Shown here: positions 51,963-60,222 of the stretch, piece after piece | Layout: each line of letters starts with the position of its first letter | Position numbering within the stretch: position 1 is the stretch's first letter | Source: Verrucomicrobiales bacterium | GTDB taxonomy: Bacteria > Verrucomicrobiota > Verrucomicrobiia > Limisphaerales > J093 | NCBI GenBank assembly: GCA_024233215.1 | Contig: JACKPW010000007.1 | Coordinates: 248,001-312,000, forward strand | Direction: 5' to 3' | DNA: 64,000 bases | The notes under the pieces: model-generated | Databases searched by the model: none | The model's input: the letters and a program-made list of their open reading frames with translations, nothing else | What the model was told of the DNA's origin: nothing | Translations under genes and position numbers: made by a program

Positions 51963-51991
51963 TGGAGGCGGAGGTCGGAATCGAACCGACG
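51963..51991 (-). other. tRNA 3'-end fragment with CCA (candidate att site)
   Basis: On the minus strand, GTCGGTTCGATTCCGAC forms a perfect T-arm, followed by the acceptor strand CTCCGCC, discriminator T and CCA. The sequence to the right does not continue as a tRNA body, so only the 3' end is here. Discriminator U with CTCCGCC would suit tRNA-Cys, but this is a guess. It lies 99 bases before the recombinase, the usual att-int arrangement. Confidence 0.7.
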
Positions 51992-52089
51992 CTACAGGCA
52001 TAGCGGTTGATAGTGTTGGGAAAGCGCAGAAAACATTGCGATTTCTCGTCTGAGTGCAGTAGGTTTACTGCACTAACTGCACTCTCGAA

Positions 52090-53142
52090 ATGGCCTCGCT
52101 CTACCGCAAGAAGAGATCGCCCCACTGGTTCATCCAGTTCACCGATGGCGACGGCAAGCGCCGCAACAAATCCACAGGGCTCCGTACCGACGATCCCGGC
52201 GGAACGGCCAAGGCTCGGGCGCTCCGGGCGGAACTGGAGGCGAAGGAGTTCCGACGGGATGCGGTTCCGGAGGGGGGTAGCTGGGACCGTTGGGTGCCAC
52301 AGTATTTCGAGCGACACTGTCAGAGCCGGCGCACCTACGATCGGTACGTGAGCGGGTGGACGTGGCTCGCTCTCTGGCTCCAAGAGCGCAAGCTACACTC
52401 CCCCAGGGACATCACCTATCGTAACGCCCTCGAATACCTCGATTGGAGGACGTCCTACAAGAAGAAGACCGGAAGGACGGTTGGACGCAACACGGCGATT
52501 CTCGAACTGAAGTGCCTGTCCATGATCATGGGCGAAGCCGTTCGGATGGGGTACGCCGACGCGAACCCCTTGGCGAGCCTCAAACTAAGACGTGATCGTC
52601 CGCCGAAGAAGCCGGAGATCACCGACCAAGAAGTGACCCGGATTCAGGCGGCGCTGAAGAAAGAGCCCGAATGGATGCAGGTGTCCTTCTCGATTGCCTT
52701 GCACACCGGTTGCCGGTTGCGCGAGACGCGCATCCCATTGGACTGCATTGATTTCAAGGAACGCAAGATAACCTTCCCCAGCCCGAAGGGTGGGGAGGAC
52801 CGGGCGTTCTCCATTCCGATGCCAAGCGCCTTGGAGCCGTTGTTTCGGAGGCTCAAGGCAGAAGAGCGAAGATGGACCTTGGAGCTTCCTTTCCAGCCGT
52901 CGCGGCAGTGGCAGCTCTTCTTCATCAGAGTGAAGATGCCTCACCTTTGCTTCCATTGCCTTCGAGTGACCTACGTGAACCGACTTCGCCGGGCAGGGGT
53001 CCCTCGGGAGGCCGCCATGCGCCTGGTGAACCACGCGTCCGAACTCGTCCACAAGATCTACCAGCGGGAACGGGTTGAGGACGTGGCTCAGTTTCGAGAC
53101 GCGGTCCGGTTTCCCCAGCAGCCCGATGGCATCAAACCCTGA
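52090..53142 (+). CDS. tyrosine recombinase / phage integrase
   Basis: The 350-residue site-specific recombinase has an N-terminal arm/SAM-like region, starting with the strand-forming MASLYRKKRSPHWFIQFTDG. The C-terminal catalytic domain carries Arg in TGCRLRETR, Lys in PSPKGG, His-x-x-Arg in HCLRVTYVNR, His in LVNHAS and the nucleophile Tyr in HKIYQRE. All catalytic residues are present. It probably integrated at the tRNA end just upstream. No excisionase or other phage gene is recognised beside it. Confidence 0.92.
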   Translation: MASLYRKKRSPHWFIQFTDGDGKRRNKSTGLRTDDPGGTAKARALRAELEAKEFRRDAVPEGGSWDRWVPQYFERHCQSRRTYDRYVSGWTWLALWLQERKLHSPRDITYRNALEYLDWRTSYKKKTGRTVGRNTAILELKCLSMIMGEAVRMGYADANPLASLKLRRDRPPKKPEITDQEVTRIQAALKKEPEWMQVSFSIALHTGCRLRETRIPLDCIDFKERKITFPSPKGGEDRAFSIPMPSALEPLFRRLKAEERRWTLELPFQPSRQWQLFFIRVKMPHLCFHCLRVTYVNRLRRAGVPREAAMRLVNHASELVHKIYQRERVEDVAQFRDAVRFPQQPDGIKP

Positions 53143-53232
53143 AGCGTACAGCCTCCGCGGTGCCGCCCGCCCGCTCTCCCGGCCGGGTTTTCCTCGTGGC
53201 AGCGCGGACTTCTGGCGAAGTCGCAGTCATGT

Positions 53233-53277
53233 GAGGACGTCGCTCAATTCCGAGACGTAGTCCAGTTCACAGGATAG
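53233..53277 (+). pseudogene. C-terminal relic of a second related integrase
   Basis: EDVAQFRDVVQFTG then a stop closely matches the end of the intact integrase (EDVAQFRDAVRFPQQ), with nucleotide similarity over about 38 bases. Nothing upstream matches the catalytic domain. It shows that a related element was once inserted in or next to the same place. Confidence 0.7.
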
Positions 53278-53508
53278 GGCTTCGGGCATGCCGCGTTGAG
53301 AAGCGCGCTGGCAAAACCACTCCGGAATGCCCGATCTGGTGCGTTCGCGACGCAATCTTCGCGCATCTCAACGTGGCAACCAGCCCGTGCGCGTAAGAAG
53401 GTCGCCGCGCTCGATGCGCTGGTGCCAGCGCAGCAGTTGCTCAAGCGATTCGCTTCGTTGTGATTAATGGCTTGCGGCAGGTCAGCAGGTTGGGCAGTAA
53501 CTTCATCC

Positions 53509-53997
53509 ATGTTGGCCGTGCGCCATATCTTCATCTCCCCGGGCCACAATTATCGAGGCCACCACGGCCAGGCTGCCGGGACGCATCCGATCATCGAGGT
53601 GAACGAGATCGAATGCGTGGCCGGAAGGGGCCTTCGCGGAGACCGGTACTTCGATCACGCCGTGGATTTCAAAGGGCAGATCACGTTTTTTGCCTGGGAG
53701 GTCTGCGAGCGGATGCGGCGGGAACTGGCCCTGCCGGAGGTATCGCCCACCGGCTTCCGCCGCAATGTGATCACGGAAGGGCTGAATTTGAACGCGATGA
53801 TCCACCAGGAATTCGAGATTCAGGGCATCCGGTTCCTGGGTTCCGAGGAGTGCCGTCCCTGTTATTGGATGAACGAGGCCTTCCGCGATCCCCGGGCGGA
53901 GGAATGGATGAAGGGAAACGGCGGGTTGCGGGCCCGTATCCTGACTGACGGGGTGCTCCGGCGAGACCCAGGCCGCGTGGTTGCATGCAACGTCTGA
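53509..53997 (+). CDS. MOSC-domain protein
   Basis: The 162-residue protein is a compact MOSC fold, with AGRGLRGDRYFDH, GFRRNVITEGLNLN and the conserved cysteine segment EECRPCYWM. MOSC domains bind the molybdenum cofactor or move sulfur onto it. It is the first gene of a molybdenum-cofactor cluster and overlaps mobA by 13 bases, so translation is probably coupled. I used the ATG at 53509. Confidence 0.9.
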   Translation: MLAVRHIFISPGHNYRGHHGQAAGTHPIIEVNEIECVAGRGLRGDRYFDHAVDFKGQITFFAWEVCERMRRELALPEVSPTGFRRNVITEGLNLNAMIHQEFEIQGIRFLGSEECRPCYWMNEAFRDPRAEEWMKGNGGLRARILTDGVLRRDPGRVVACNV

Positions 53998-54662
53998 CCG
54001 CCCAGCCGCTTGCTGCAGAGTCGGCGTCCGCCCGCGGGACGGCGCCGGCGTTCAGTGCGGTGGTGCTGGCCGGCGGGCGGTCGCGCCGCATGGGCCGGGA
54101 CAAGGCCCGAATCAGCCGCGGCGGGCTGCCGCTCATCGTGCGGCAATTGCGGCTTCTGCGGGAACTGGCTCCGGAAGAGGTGTTCATCTCCGCGCGAACG
54201 GAGGCTGATTATGCCGACCTGGGAACGCGGGTATTGGCGGATCGGTTCGCAGGCCAAGGTCCCGTGGCGGGTGTGGAGCGTGCCTTGTGCCTTGCCCGCG
54301 GTTCACTCGTCCTGGTGCTGGCCGTCGATCTGCCGGAGATGACCGTTGCCCTGTTGGAGCAGGTGTTGCGGGCGTGCCGTGGGTCCACCGGCGTGGTGCC
54401 AACGGTCGCCGGTGAATTGGAGCCACTGGCCGCATGCTATCCCAAGGCGGCGCATCCGATCGCGGTGGAACGGCTTGACGCAGGTCAAAACAGCGCTCGG
54501 GATTTTGCGCTAGCCTGTCTGCGGTGCGGTTTGGTCCGAACGCTGGAGATGCCTCCTGAGGCGCGGGTTTGGTTTGCCAACTGGAATCGTCCCGCGGACG
54601 TGGATGGGGGCGGGCAGGGGAGCCGGGGGGGCAGGGGAACCGCGGGGGGACCCCGGGATTGA
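53985..54662 (+). CDS. mobA: molybdenum cofactor guanylyltransferase (MobA-like)
   Basis: The 225-residue nucleotidyltransferase joins GMP to molybdopterin to form the guanine dinucleotide cofactor used by DMSO-reductase-family enzymes. The nucleotide-binding signature VVLAGGRSRRMGRDKA lies at residues ~25-40, and VLAVDLPEM is the metal-binding Asp segment. A Gly-rich tail (GGGQGSRGGRGTAGG) is unusual and may be frame-extended. It fits the molybdoenzyme of NarG/NxrA type at the end of this region. Confidence 0.88.
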   Translation: MQRLTAQPLAAESASARGTAPAFSAVVLAGGRSRRMGRDKARISRGGLPLIVRQLRLLRELAPEEVFISARTEADYADLGTRVLADRFAGQGPVAGVERALCLARGSLVLVLAVDLPEMTVALLEQVLRACRGSTGVVPTVAGELEPLAACYPKAAHPIAVERLDAGQNSARDFALACLRCGLVRTLEMPPEARVWFANWNRPADVDGGGQGSRGGRGTAGGPRD

Positions 54663-54672
54663 GAGGTTGATC

Positions 54673-54912
54673 ATGCGAATTCTGTTTTTTGCGCATCTGA
54701 AGAACGTGACCGGTCAGGCGGAGCTCGAGTGGCCAAATTCCCCGCCGTTGAAGACACCGGATCTCTGGGACCGGTTGACGCGGGAGTGGCCGGCCTTGGC
54801 CGTCCATCGTCAGGCCACCCGGCTGGCCTGCAACGGTGAGTACACGATGGGGGACGAGGTTTTCCACCCGGGCGATGAGATCGCGCTCATCCCGCCGGTT
54901 TCCGGAGGATGA
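54673..54912 (+). CDS. moaD: molybdopterin synthase small subunit
   Basis: The 79-residue ubiquitin-like sulfur carrier ends in the required Gly-Gly (ALIPPVSGG), where a thiocarboxylate forms to donate sulfur to precursor Z. MRILFFAHLKNVTG is the usual start. It is positioned between mobA and moaE, its partner subunit. Confidence 0.92.
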   Translation: MRILFFAHLKNVTGQAELEWPNSPPLKTPDLWDRLTREWPALAVHRQATRLACNGEYTMGDEVFHPGDEIALIPPVSGG

Positions 54913-55003
54913 CCCGGGCGGCAGATGGACGGCCATGACCGCTTCAAGCCACGAGTCTCCCGTTCAGGGAAGCCGGTCCCCATCCAGCCGGGGGACTTCT
55001 GCC

Positions 55004-55420
55004 ATGCGCGTTGAGGTGCAGTTGACTGCCGAGCCCATTGTGCCGTGCCGATTGATTGAACCGGACCATGCCGGCCGGGCCGGGGCTTGCGTCGAGTTCA
55101 CGGGGGTGGTGCGTGGGGAGGAGAAGGAGCAACGAATTGCGGCGCTGGAATACGAGGCCTATCCTGACATGGCCCGGCGCGTCATGCAGGCGTTGTTGGC
55201 ACGTCTGGGGCAACGCCACCGGTGCCTCAGCGCCCGGGTGATTCATCGGGTTGGGATCATTCCCGTGGGCGAGGCGGCCATTTGGCTGGGGATTACCGCG
55301 TCTCATCGCCGCGAGGCGTTCGCGCTGCTGGCCGAGTTCATGGATCAACTCAAGCAGGAGGTTCCCATTTGGAAAACGCGCTCGATTCCCTTCGAAGCCC
55401 AGCGCCCGCATCAGTCATGA
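55004..55420 (+). CDS. moaE: molybdopterin synthase large subunit
   Basis: The 138-residue catalytic subunit forms the dithiolene with MoaD. GACVEFTGVVRGEE, ALEYEAYPDMA, HRVGIIPVGEAA and the C-terminal VPIWKTR with its catalytic lysine are all present. I chose the ATG at 55004, preceded by GGGGA eight bases upstream; a longer form from 54935 is less likely. It overlaps moeA by ATGA. Confidence 0.93.
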   Translation: MRVEVQLTAEPIVPCRLIEPDHAGRAGACVEFTGVVRGEEKEQRIAALEYEAYPDMARRVMQALLARLGQRHRCLSARVIHRVGIIPVGEAAIWLGITASHRREAFALLAEFMDQLKQEVPIWKTRSIPFEAQRPHQS

Positions 55421-56643
55421 CAGACCGTTCCTCCGGGCCCACCGCCTCCAGCATCGAAGAGACGATCGCGCGAGTCAGGGGCTGCACGCAGGTCCTCGCC
55501 GTTGAACGGGTGGCGCTGGACCAGGCTTGCGGGCGGGTTCTCCGCGAGTCCGTCGCGGCTCGAGAGGATCAGCCGCCCTTCGACCGGTCCTCGATGGACG
55601 GATTTGCGGTGCGCCTGGACGACGCTTCGACCCGGTTCCGCATTGTGGATCGCATCCGGGCCGGGGACTGGAAGCCGCGCGGGTTGTCCATAGGCGAGGC
55701 TGTGCAGATTGCCACGGGGGGGGCGTTGCCCTGTCCAGAGTTGCAGGTGGTAATCCGCGAGGCGACGGAAGTCGAGGGAGAATGGTTGACCGTGCGCGAG
55801 CGGGGTCCCGAGCGCTGTATCCGGTTTCGGGGTGAAGATGCCCGGGCCGGGGAAACCTTGCTTGAACCTGGCGTCCGCTTGAGTCCCGGCGCGTTGGGCC
55901 TGTTGGCGAGTCTTGGTCATGCTGATCCGCTGGTGACGCGTCAACCGCGCGTCCTGCATGTCGCGACCGGCAACGAACTCGTGTCGCCGGATCTGGTTCC
56001 GGCAGACGGGCAGATCCGGGATTCAAACTCGACCCTGGTGCGGACGTTCCTCGGGCAGTGGGGCGTGACGCTGCGACAACTGCGCGTGGCAGAAGCGGAG
56101 GCAGTGGCCCACCGCGCCATCGAGGAGGCGGCCAGCGGACTGGGCACGCTCGATCTGCTGCTGATTTCCGGAGGCGCCAGCGTGGGGCCGCACGATTTCA
56201 CCGCGGACTTGCTGGTGCGGCTGGGCTTTGTCCTGCACATCCGCCGTACCGCGACCCGGCCGGGCAGGCCCCTGCTCTTCGGCACCCGCGGCGCCACCCT
56301 GGCCTTTGGGCTGCCGGGCAACCCGCTGGCGCATTTCGTCTGCCTGAACCTCTACGTGCGGCAGGCCATCGAGGGCATGAGCGGGGTGGCCCAGGGCGGC
56401 GCTTTCCGCTCCGGCCGGCTGACCGCCCGGTTCAACGATACCCCCAACGCCCGGGAGACGCTCTGGCCCGCCCGGCTGGAAATCACCGGCGAGGGGGTGG
56501 GTTTGAGGCCCCTGTCATGGCGCAGTTCAGGCGACTTGACCCCACTGGCAACCGCCAACGCCCTGGTTCGCATCCCGCCCGGAACCGACCTCCTGCCCGT
56601 CGGCTCCCCGGTCCGGTTCATGCCAACCTCGCTGCAACCATGA
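55417..56643 (+). CDS. moeA: molybdopterin molybdenumtransferase
   Basis: The 408-residue protein inserts molybdate into adenylylated molybdopterin. SSMDGFAV (the MoeA hallmark), VATGNELV and LISGGASVGPHD, then LPGNPLA, mark the MPT-binding domain; domain IV ends the protein. It starts in an ATGA overlap with moaE and ends in an ATGA overlap with moaC, showing tight translational coupling. Confidence 0.93.
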   Translation: MTDRSSGPTASSIEETIARVRGCTQVLAVERVALDQACGRVLRESVAAREDQPPFDRSSMDGFAVRLDDASTRFRIVDRIRAGDWKPRGLSIGEAVQIATGGALPCPELQVVIREATEVEGEWLTVRERGPERCIRFRGEDARAGETLLEPGVRLSPGALGLLASLGHADPLVTRQPRVLHVATGNELVSPDLVPADGQIRDSNSTLVRTFLGQWGVTLRQLRVAEAEAVAHRAIEEAASGLGTLDLLLISGGASVGPHDFTADLLVRLGFVLHIRRTATRPGRPLLFGTRGATLAFGLPGNPLAHFVCLNLYVRQAIEGMSGVAQGGAFRSGRLTARFNDTPNARETLWPARLEITGEGVGLRPLSWRSSGDLTPLATANALVRIPPGTDLLPVGSPVRFMPTSLQP

Positions 56644-57125
56644 AGCGAACCGCTCGAACGGCCGACCTCCAGCCTTCCGGTGGGAAGTTCTCGCACCTGA
56701 ACGCCCAGGGCGAGGCACGCATGGTGAATGTCGGCGCCAAACCGATGCAGCGCCGGCGCGCGCTGGCGGAAGGCCGGCTGGTTTGCGCCCCAAGCACCTT
56801 GCGGGCGTTGCGGGACCATGCTCTGCCCAAGGGAGACGTGTTGACCGTGGCGCAGATCGCGGGAATTCAGGCGGCCAAACGAACCGCCGAACTGATTCCT
56901 CTTTGCCACCCGATTGCCCTGTGCCATGTCGAGTTGAACTTCAGGCTGCTTCGCAACGCCGTGGTGGTGCGGTGTGCCACCGAAACCGCGGCCCAGACCG
57001 GCGTCGAGATGGAGGCCCTCACCGGCGTGGCGGTCGCGTGCCTGACGCTCTACGACATGTGCAAGGCCGTCGACAAGACCATGCGCATCGAGGCCATCCG
57101 CGTTGTGGAGAAGTCCAAACAATGA
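56640..57125 (+). CDS. moaC: cyclic pyranopterin monophosphate synthase
   Basis: The 161-residue enzyme converts the product of MoaA into cyclic pyranopterin. FSHLNAQGEARMVNVGAKP, ELIPLCHPI and TGVEMEALTGVAVACLTLYD, then DMCKAVDK, are all family blocks. It overlaps moeA and mogA by ATGA. Its usual partner moaA is not in the window. Confidence 0.95.
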   Translation: MKRTARTADLQPSGGKFSHLNAQGEARMVNVGAKPMQRRRALAEGRLVCAPSTLRALRDHALPKGDVLTVAQIAGIQAAKRTAELIPLCHPIALCHVELNFRLLRNAVVVRCATETAAQTGVEMEALTGVAVACLTLYDMCKAVDKTMRIEAIRVVEKSKQ

Positions 57126-57643
57126 AAATCGGACGGCTCACCATCAGCGATCGTGCCAGTGAGGGCGTTTACGTCGACGCCAGCGGGCCCGAGATCGAGC
57201 GGGTGCTGCGCGGCGTATTCGGGGCTGACGCGGTCTTTCTGGTGGCGATCGTCCCGGATGCCGTGCCGGCCATCGCCGCACGTCTGCGTTCCCTGGCCGA
57301 CACGGATCGATGCGATCTGATTGTGACCACGGGCGGCACGGGAGTCGGGTTGCGGGATGTGACTCCCGAGGCCACCCGGTTGGTGCTGGAAAAGGAGCTG
57401 CCGGGGTTCGGCGAACTCATGCGGATGCGATCGTTCGACCGGGTGCGGACGGCGATCCTGTCGCGCGCCACGGCCGGGGTCCGTGGTCGTTCGCTCATCA
57501 TCAACCTGCCCGGCAAGCCGGCGGCGGTGGCCGAATGCTTGACGCTGTTGGTAGAGGCGATTCGCGAAGGCCTTGCCCACCTCCAGGGCCGGGACCCTCA
57601 CGCGCCGGACCGGCCTGTCGGGGATTCTCCGGCCGGTGGCTGA
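57122..57643 (+). CDS. mogA: molybdopterin adenylyltransferase
   Basis: The 173-residue enzyme adenylylates molybdopterin before metal insertion by MoeA. IGRLTISDRASEGVYVDASG and IVTTGGTGVGLRDVTPEAT are MogA signatures, with an NLPGKP segment near the C-terminus. It is last in the coupled series and convergent with the NnrS gene, with 13 bases between. Confidence 0.9.
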   Translation: MKIGRLTISDRASEGVYVDASGPEIERVLRGVFGADAVFLVAIVPDAVPAIAARLRSLADTDRCDLIVTTGGTGVGLRDVTPEATRLVLEKELPGFGELMRMRSFDRVRTAILSRATAGVRGRSLIINLPGKPAAVAECLTLLVEAIREGLAHLQGRDPHAPDRPVGDSPAGG

Positions 57644-57656
57644 GCGCGTCCGAGGG

Positions 57657-58856
57657 CTAATCCGGGTCGGTCCGCAGGACCTTGGGCAACACCCGGACGC
57701 CCCAGAACAGGACTGCGGCGATCCAGCACAAGGCCCCGTAGACATAGTGCGAGATCAGGATGGCCGGCCAGAAATCCCCGCTGACCCGGGTGGCCATCGC
57801 CAACACCAGCACGCCGACCGTCACGTAAAGCCAACGATTGCGGGCCTGGAAAGCGGCGGCATGGCCGCCATGGCCGAAGACGACGCGGGTCGCAACGACC
57901 AGGGTGAGCAAGGCAAAACCGCCCATGAACGTCACGTGCAGCAGCGCCACCCGAAACGGGGGAAACAGCGTCACCGCCAGGTACCCGGCCGCCACCGCGG
58001 TCAGCGCGAGCCGCACGGAGAAGGAAAAGGGGCCGCCCGCACGGGGGGCGTGCAACCCGGCCTGTTGTGCCAGTGGATAGGCTGACGCGACCGCGAACCG
58101 AAGTCCGTGTGCCAGCCGGTAGTGACCGGCCGCCTCGATTCCGAACGAGGCGAGGACCGCGCCACCCACGGCCATGGCACCCATGGCCTGCCACCGCCAC
58201 GGGCGGTTGGGGTGAAGCATGGAGGGGTAATCATGCCTGCTGGGCCAGCCGAAGAAGCGGGGCAGAAGGAACGGTCCCACCCCGAGGATGGGCAGCAGGA
58301 CGAAGCTCTGATAGCTCAGCAGGCGTTCGAGAAAGACCCACGCGCTGTCGGGCTCCGTCTGGCATTGATGCCACACGGCCAGCACCGCCCCGGCGACTCC
58401 GGAGAACAACCCCAGACCCGCCAACAGAAAGCCGGGCGGCGGCAGGTCCTGGCGCCGCCACACCCGCCGGACCAGCAGGCCGAGGAACACCAGTAACAGC
58501 CCCAGGAAGAGGACGTCCCCGGCCAGTAACCAGTTGCCCGCCCAGCATCCGGTCATGATCGCGTGCAACAGGACCAGGATGCCAACATTGCGGGTTCCAA
58601 GCGGCGCGGCGCCCAGCAACCGCGGCCCGGCGGTCCCCAGGAAGCCGAGGATGAAGCCGCCCAGAAATCCGTGCGCCAGCAGCCGGGCGTGGGCCTGTCC
58701 CGGATAGGTCTCAACCCAGCCGCCGAAGTGAAGTGGCCACAGGGCCACGCCCACCAGCCCGGCGGCAATTCCTGCCGGAAAGAAGATCCGGAACGGTTCA
58801 CGGCCAAGATCCGCCAAACCGACCGCCCGGGTCGCTGTGTCGCGTTGGTCCATCAT
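57657..58856 (-). CDS. NnrS family membrane protein
   Basis: The 399-residue integral membrane protein has about 12 helices. FRIFFPAGIAAGLVGVALWPL and HARLLAHGFLGGFILGFLGTA are the NnrS opening; the histidines in HGFLGG and HVTFMGGFA are candidates for haem/copper binding. NnrS relieves nitric-oxide stress in denitrifiers. It overlaps the upstream membrane gene by four bases, and the operon faces away from the molybdoenzyme operon. Confidence 0.9.
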   Translation of the reverse strand: MMDQRDTATRAVGLADLGREPFRIFFPAGIAAGLVGVALWPLHFGGWVETYPGQAHARLLAHGFLGGFILGFLGTAGPRLLGAAPLGTRNVGILVLLHAIMTGCWAGNWLLAGDVLFLGLLLVFLGLLVRRVWRRQDLPPPGFLLAGLGLFSGVAGAVLAVWHQCQTEPDSAWVFLERLLSYQSFVLLPILGVGPFLLPRFFGWPSRHDYPSMLHPNRPWRWQAMGAMAVGGAVLASFGIEAAGHYRLAHGLRFAVASAYPLAQQAGLHAPRAGGPFSFSVRLALTAVAAGYLAVTLFPPFRVALLHVTFMGGFALLTLVVATRVVFGHGGHAAAFQARNRWLYVTVGVLVLAMATRVSGDFWPAILISHYVYGALCWIAAVLFWGVRVLPKVLRTDPD

Positions 58857-59998
58857 TCGTTTTTTCCCCGGCCCGGTTCGCAGGCCGCCTTCGCACGCGA
58901 AGTCCGTGACGGCGCCCGCGGCGTCAGCGCGATCAGGGTCACCGTGTTGATCAGAAACAGCGCCACCGCCAGACCGTTGCCGGCACCGCCCCAGATGCGG
59001 CCTTCGGGCCAGTCGGTCAGATCACCCAGGACCCGGAGCAGCAATGAACCGTGCAACACCGCCAGTGGCACGTAAGAGGTCGCCCGAAAGTGAAGGGGCA
59101 ATCCCAGCACCGCGGGAAAGATCACCGGGGCGTGTCCGAAGATCATCGAAAAGACGAACCCGACGAAGAACGCGTGCAACGCCGCGTCGTAGCCATAGCC
59201 TGCGGACTGCGGCCAATGGAGCGGCAGCAACAGGGCGGTGAGCAACAGCCAGCCGTAACCCGTCAGCAGGCAAACCGCCATGAACCGCGGCAGGCCGTCT
59301 CCACGAATGGTGCGCCGCGCGATGTCGAAAGTGAGCAACCACACCGCCATCCCCAACAGCGCGGCGCCCAGAATCCAACCGCCGACCCGGGGTGTCACCC
59401 AGCCGGTAATCAAACCGGCTCCCAACACCCCCGCCGCCGTCAACAACCAAGGTCGGGACCAGCGGGAGGGCCGCTGGAACCGCGTCAGTTCGAGTCGTTC
59501 GCCCACGATGGTGAGGAGCAGAAAACTGAGCCACCAGGGCGCCACTTGGGGGAGTGGATGACCGAGTGCCCACCCCACGTTGCCGCCCAACCAAGCCAGG
59601 GCGCCTGCGCCCATGACCACGTTGTGCAACGCACGCTGCAGGGCGATGACCCGTGCCGACACCAGCACGAACACCCCGTTGCCCCCGGCCAGCACCCAGC
59701 GTGGCCAGGCATCGAGCACGCCGACTGCGACAGTCACCAACCCAACGCCCGTCAGCAACGGCGCCGCATACGCCCAGATCGCCCGCAGCCCCACGGCACG
59801 CTCAAGCCCAATCAGCGTGCCCAGAAAGCCGCCCACCATCAGCGGGCCGTGGAAGCTGACCCAGTTGGCGTGCTCGGTTGGCAGGGGCAGGGGAAGCGGC
59901 AAGCGCAACAGCCCGCCCCAGATGCCCGTGACCAGGCAGGCCATTGCTGTCGCCAGCAACGCCACCCGCCCTCCCCGTTCCTTGAAGCTGAGATTCAT
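58853..59998 (-). CDS. NnrS-related polytopic membrane protein
   Basis: The 381-residue membrane protein has about 12 hydrophobic segments. HANWVSFHGPLMVGGFLGTLI and HAFFVGFVFSMIFGHAPVIFPA carry histidines in the same places as NnrS. It looks like a divergent NnrS paralogue, and the two genes probably work together. I chose the ATG at 59998, where the native start MNLSFKERGG appears. A predicted FNR/DNR site lies about 100 bases upstream. Confidence 0.8.
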   Translation of the reverse strand: MNLSFKERGGRVALLATAMACLVTGIWGGLLRLPLPLPLPTEHANWVSFHGPLMVGGFLGTLIGLERAVGLRAIWAYAAPLLTGVGLVTVAVGVLDAWPRWVLAGGNGVFVLVSARVIALQRALHNVVMGAGALAWLGGNVGWALGHPLPQVAPWWLSFLLLTIVGERLELTRFQRPSRWSRPWLLTAAGVLGAGLITGWVTPRVGGWILGAALLGMAVWLLTFDIARRTIRGDGLPRFMAVCLLTGYGWLLLTALLLPLHWPQSAGYGYDAALHAFFVGFVFSMIFGHAPVIFPAVLGLPLHFRATSYVPLAVLHGSLLLRVLGDLTDWPEGRIWGGAGNGLAVALFLINTVTLIALTPRAPSRTSRAKAACEPGRGKNE

Positions 59999-60093
59999 GT
60001 TGCTCTTGCGTTCTTCCTGAGACTGCCGGCCGCCAACCCTCCCCGTCCTCCCCTCGCTCAAGGCGACTTTGCCGGTTGAGCCGACCCTTTTCA

Positions 60094-60107
60094 TTGATGC
60101 AGATCAA
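60094..60107. promoter_or_regulatory. FNR/DNR-type box 1
   Basis: TTGAT-GCAG-ATCAA is a perfect match to the FNR consensus (TTGAT-N4-ATCAA). It lies 96 bases upstream of the NnrS-related start, so it may activate the leftward operon. Confidence 0.75.
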
Positions 60108-60171
60108 TTCCCGCCGGCAGGGAACCGCCGCGCCGGCCGGGGGCGAAAAACCCGCGGAACCAAGCGGTGTC

Positions 60172-60185
60172 TTGACGCAGGTCAA
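60172..60185. promoter_or_regulatory. FNR/DNR-type box 2
   Basis: TTGAC-GCAG-GTCAA is a perfect palindrome of the CRP/FNR superfamily (TTGAC half-sites occur in Dnr/NnrR targets). A class II position (centre at -41.5) would place the transcript start near 60220, and TCTAAC at 60206-60211 is close to the expected -10 position. That is only a few bases before the cytochrome ATG. Confidence 0.7.
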
Positions 60186-60222
60186 TTCCCTGCGTGGGCC
60201 GTCGGTCTAACGTCGCCAGGTT

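Larger units (their letters stand above)
51398..52089. other. intergenic integration region
   Basis: These 692 bases hold no gene but clear traces of integration: two tRNA 3'-end-like segments (51674-51699 and 51963-51991) and the perfect palindrome CCCGAGTACTCGGG at 51854-51867. The recombinase starts at its right edge. Confidence 0.6.

Noticed and set aside
51963..51991. Complete tRNA gene
   Set aside because: Only the T-arm, acceptor 3' strand and CCA are present; the anticodon and D arms are missing.
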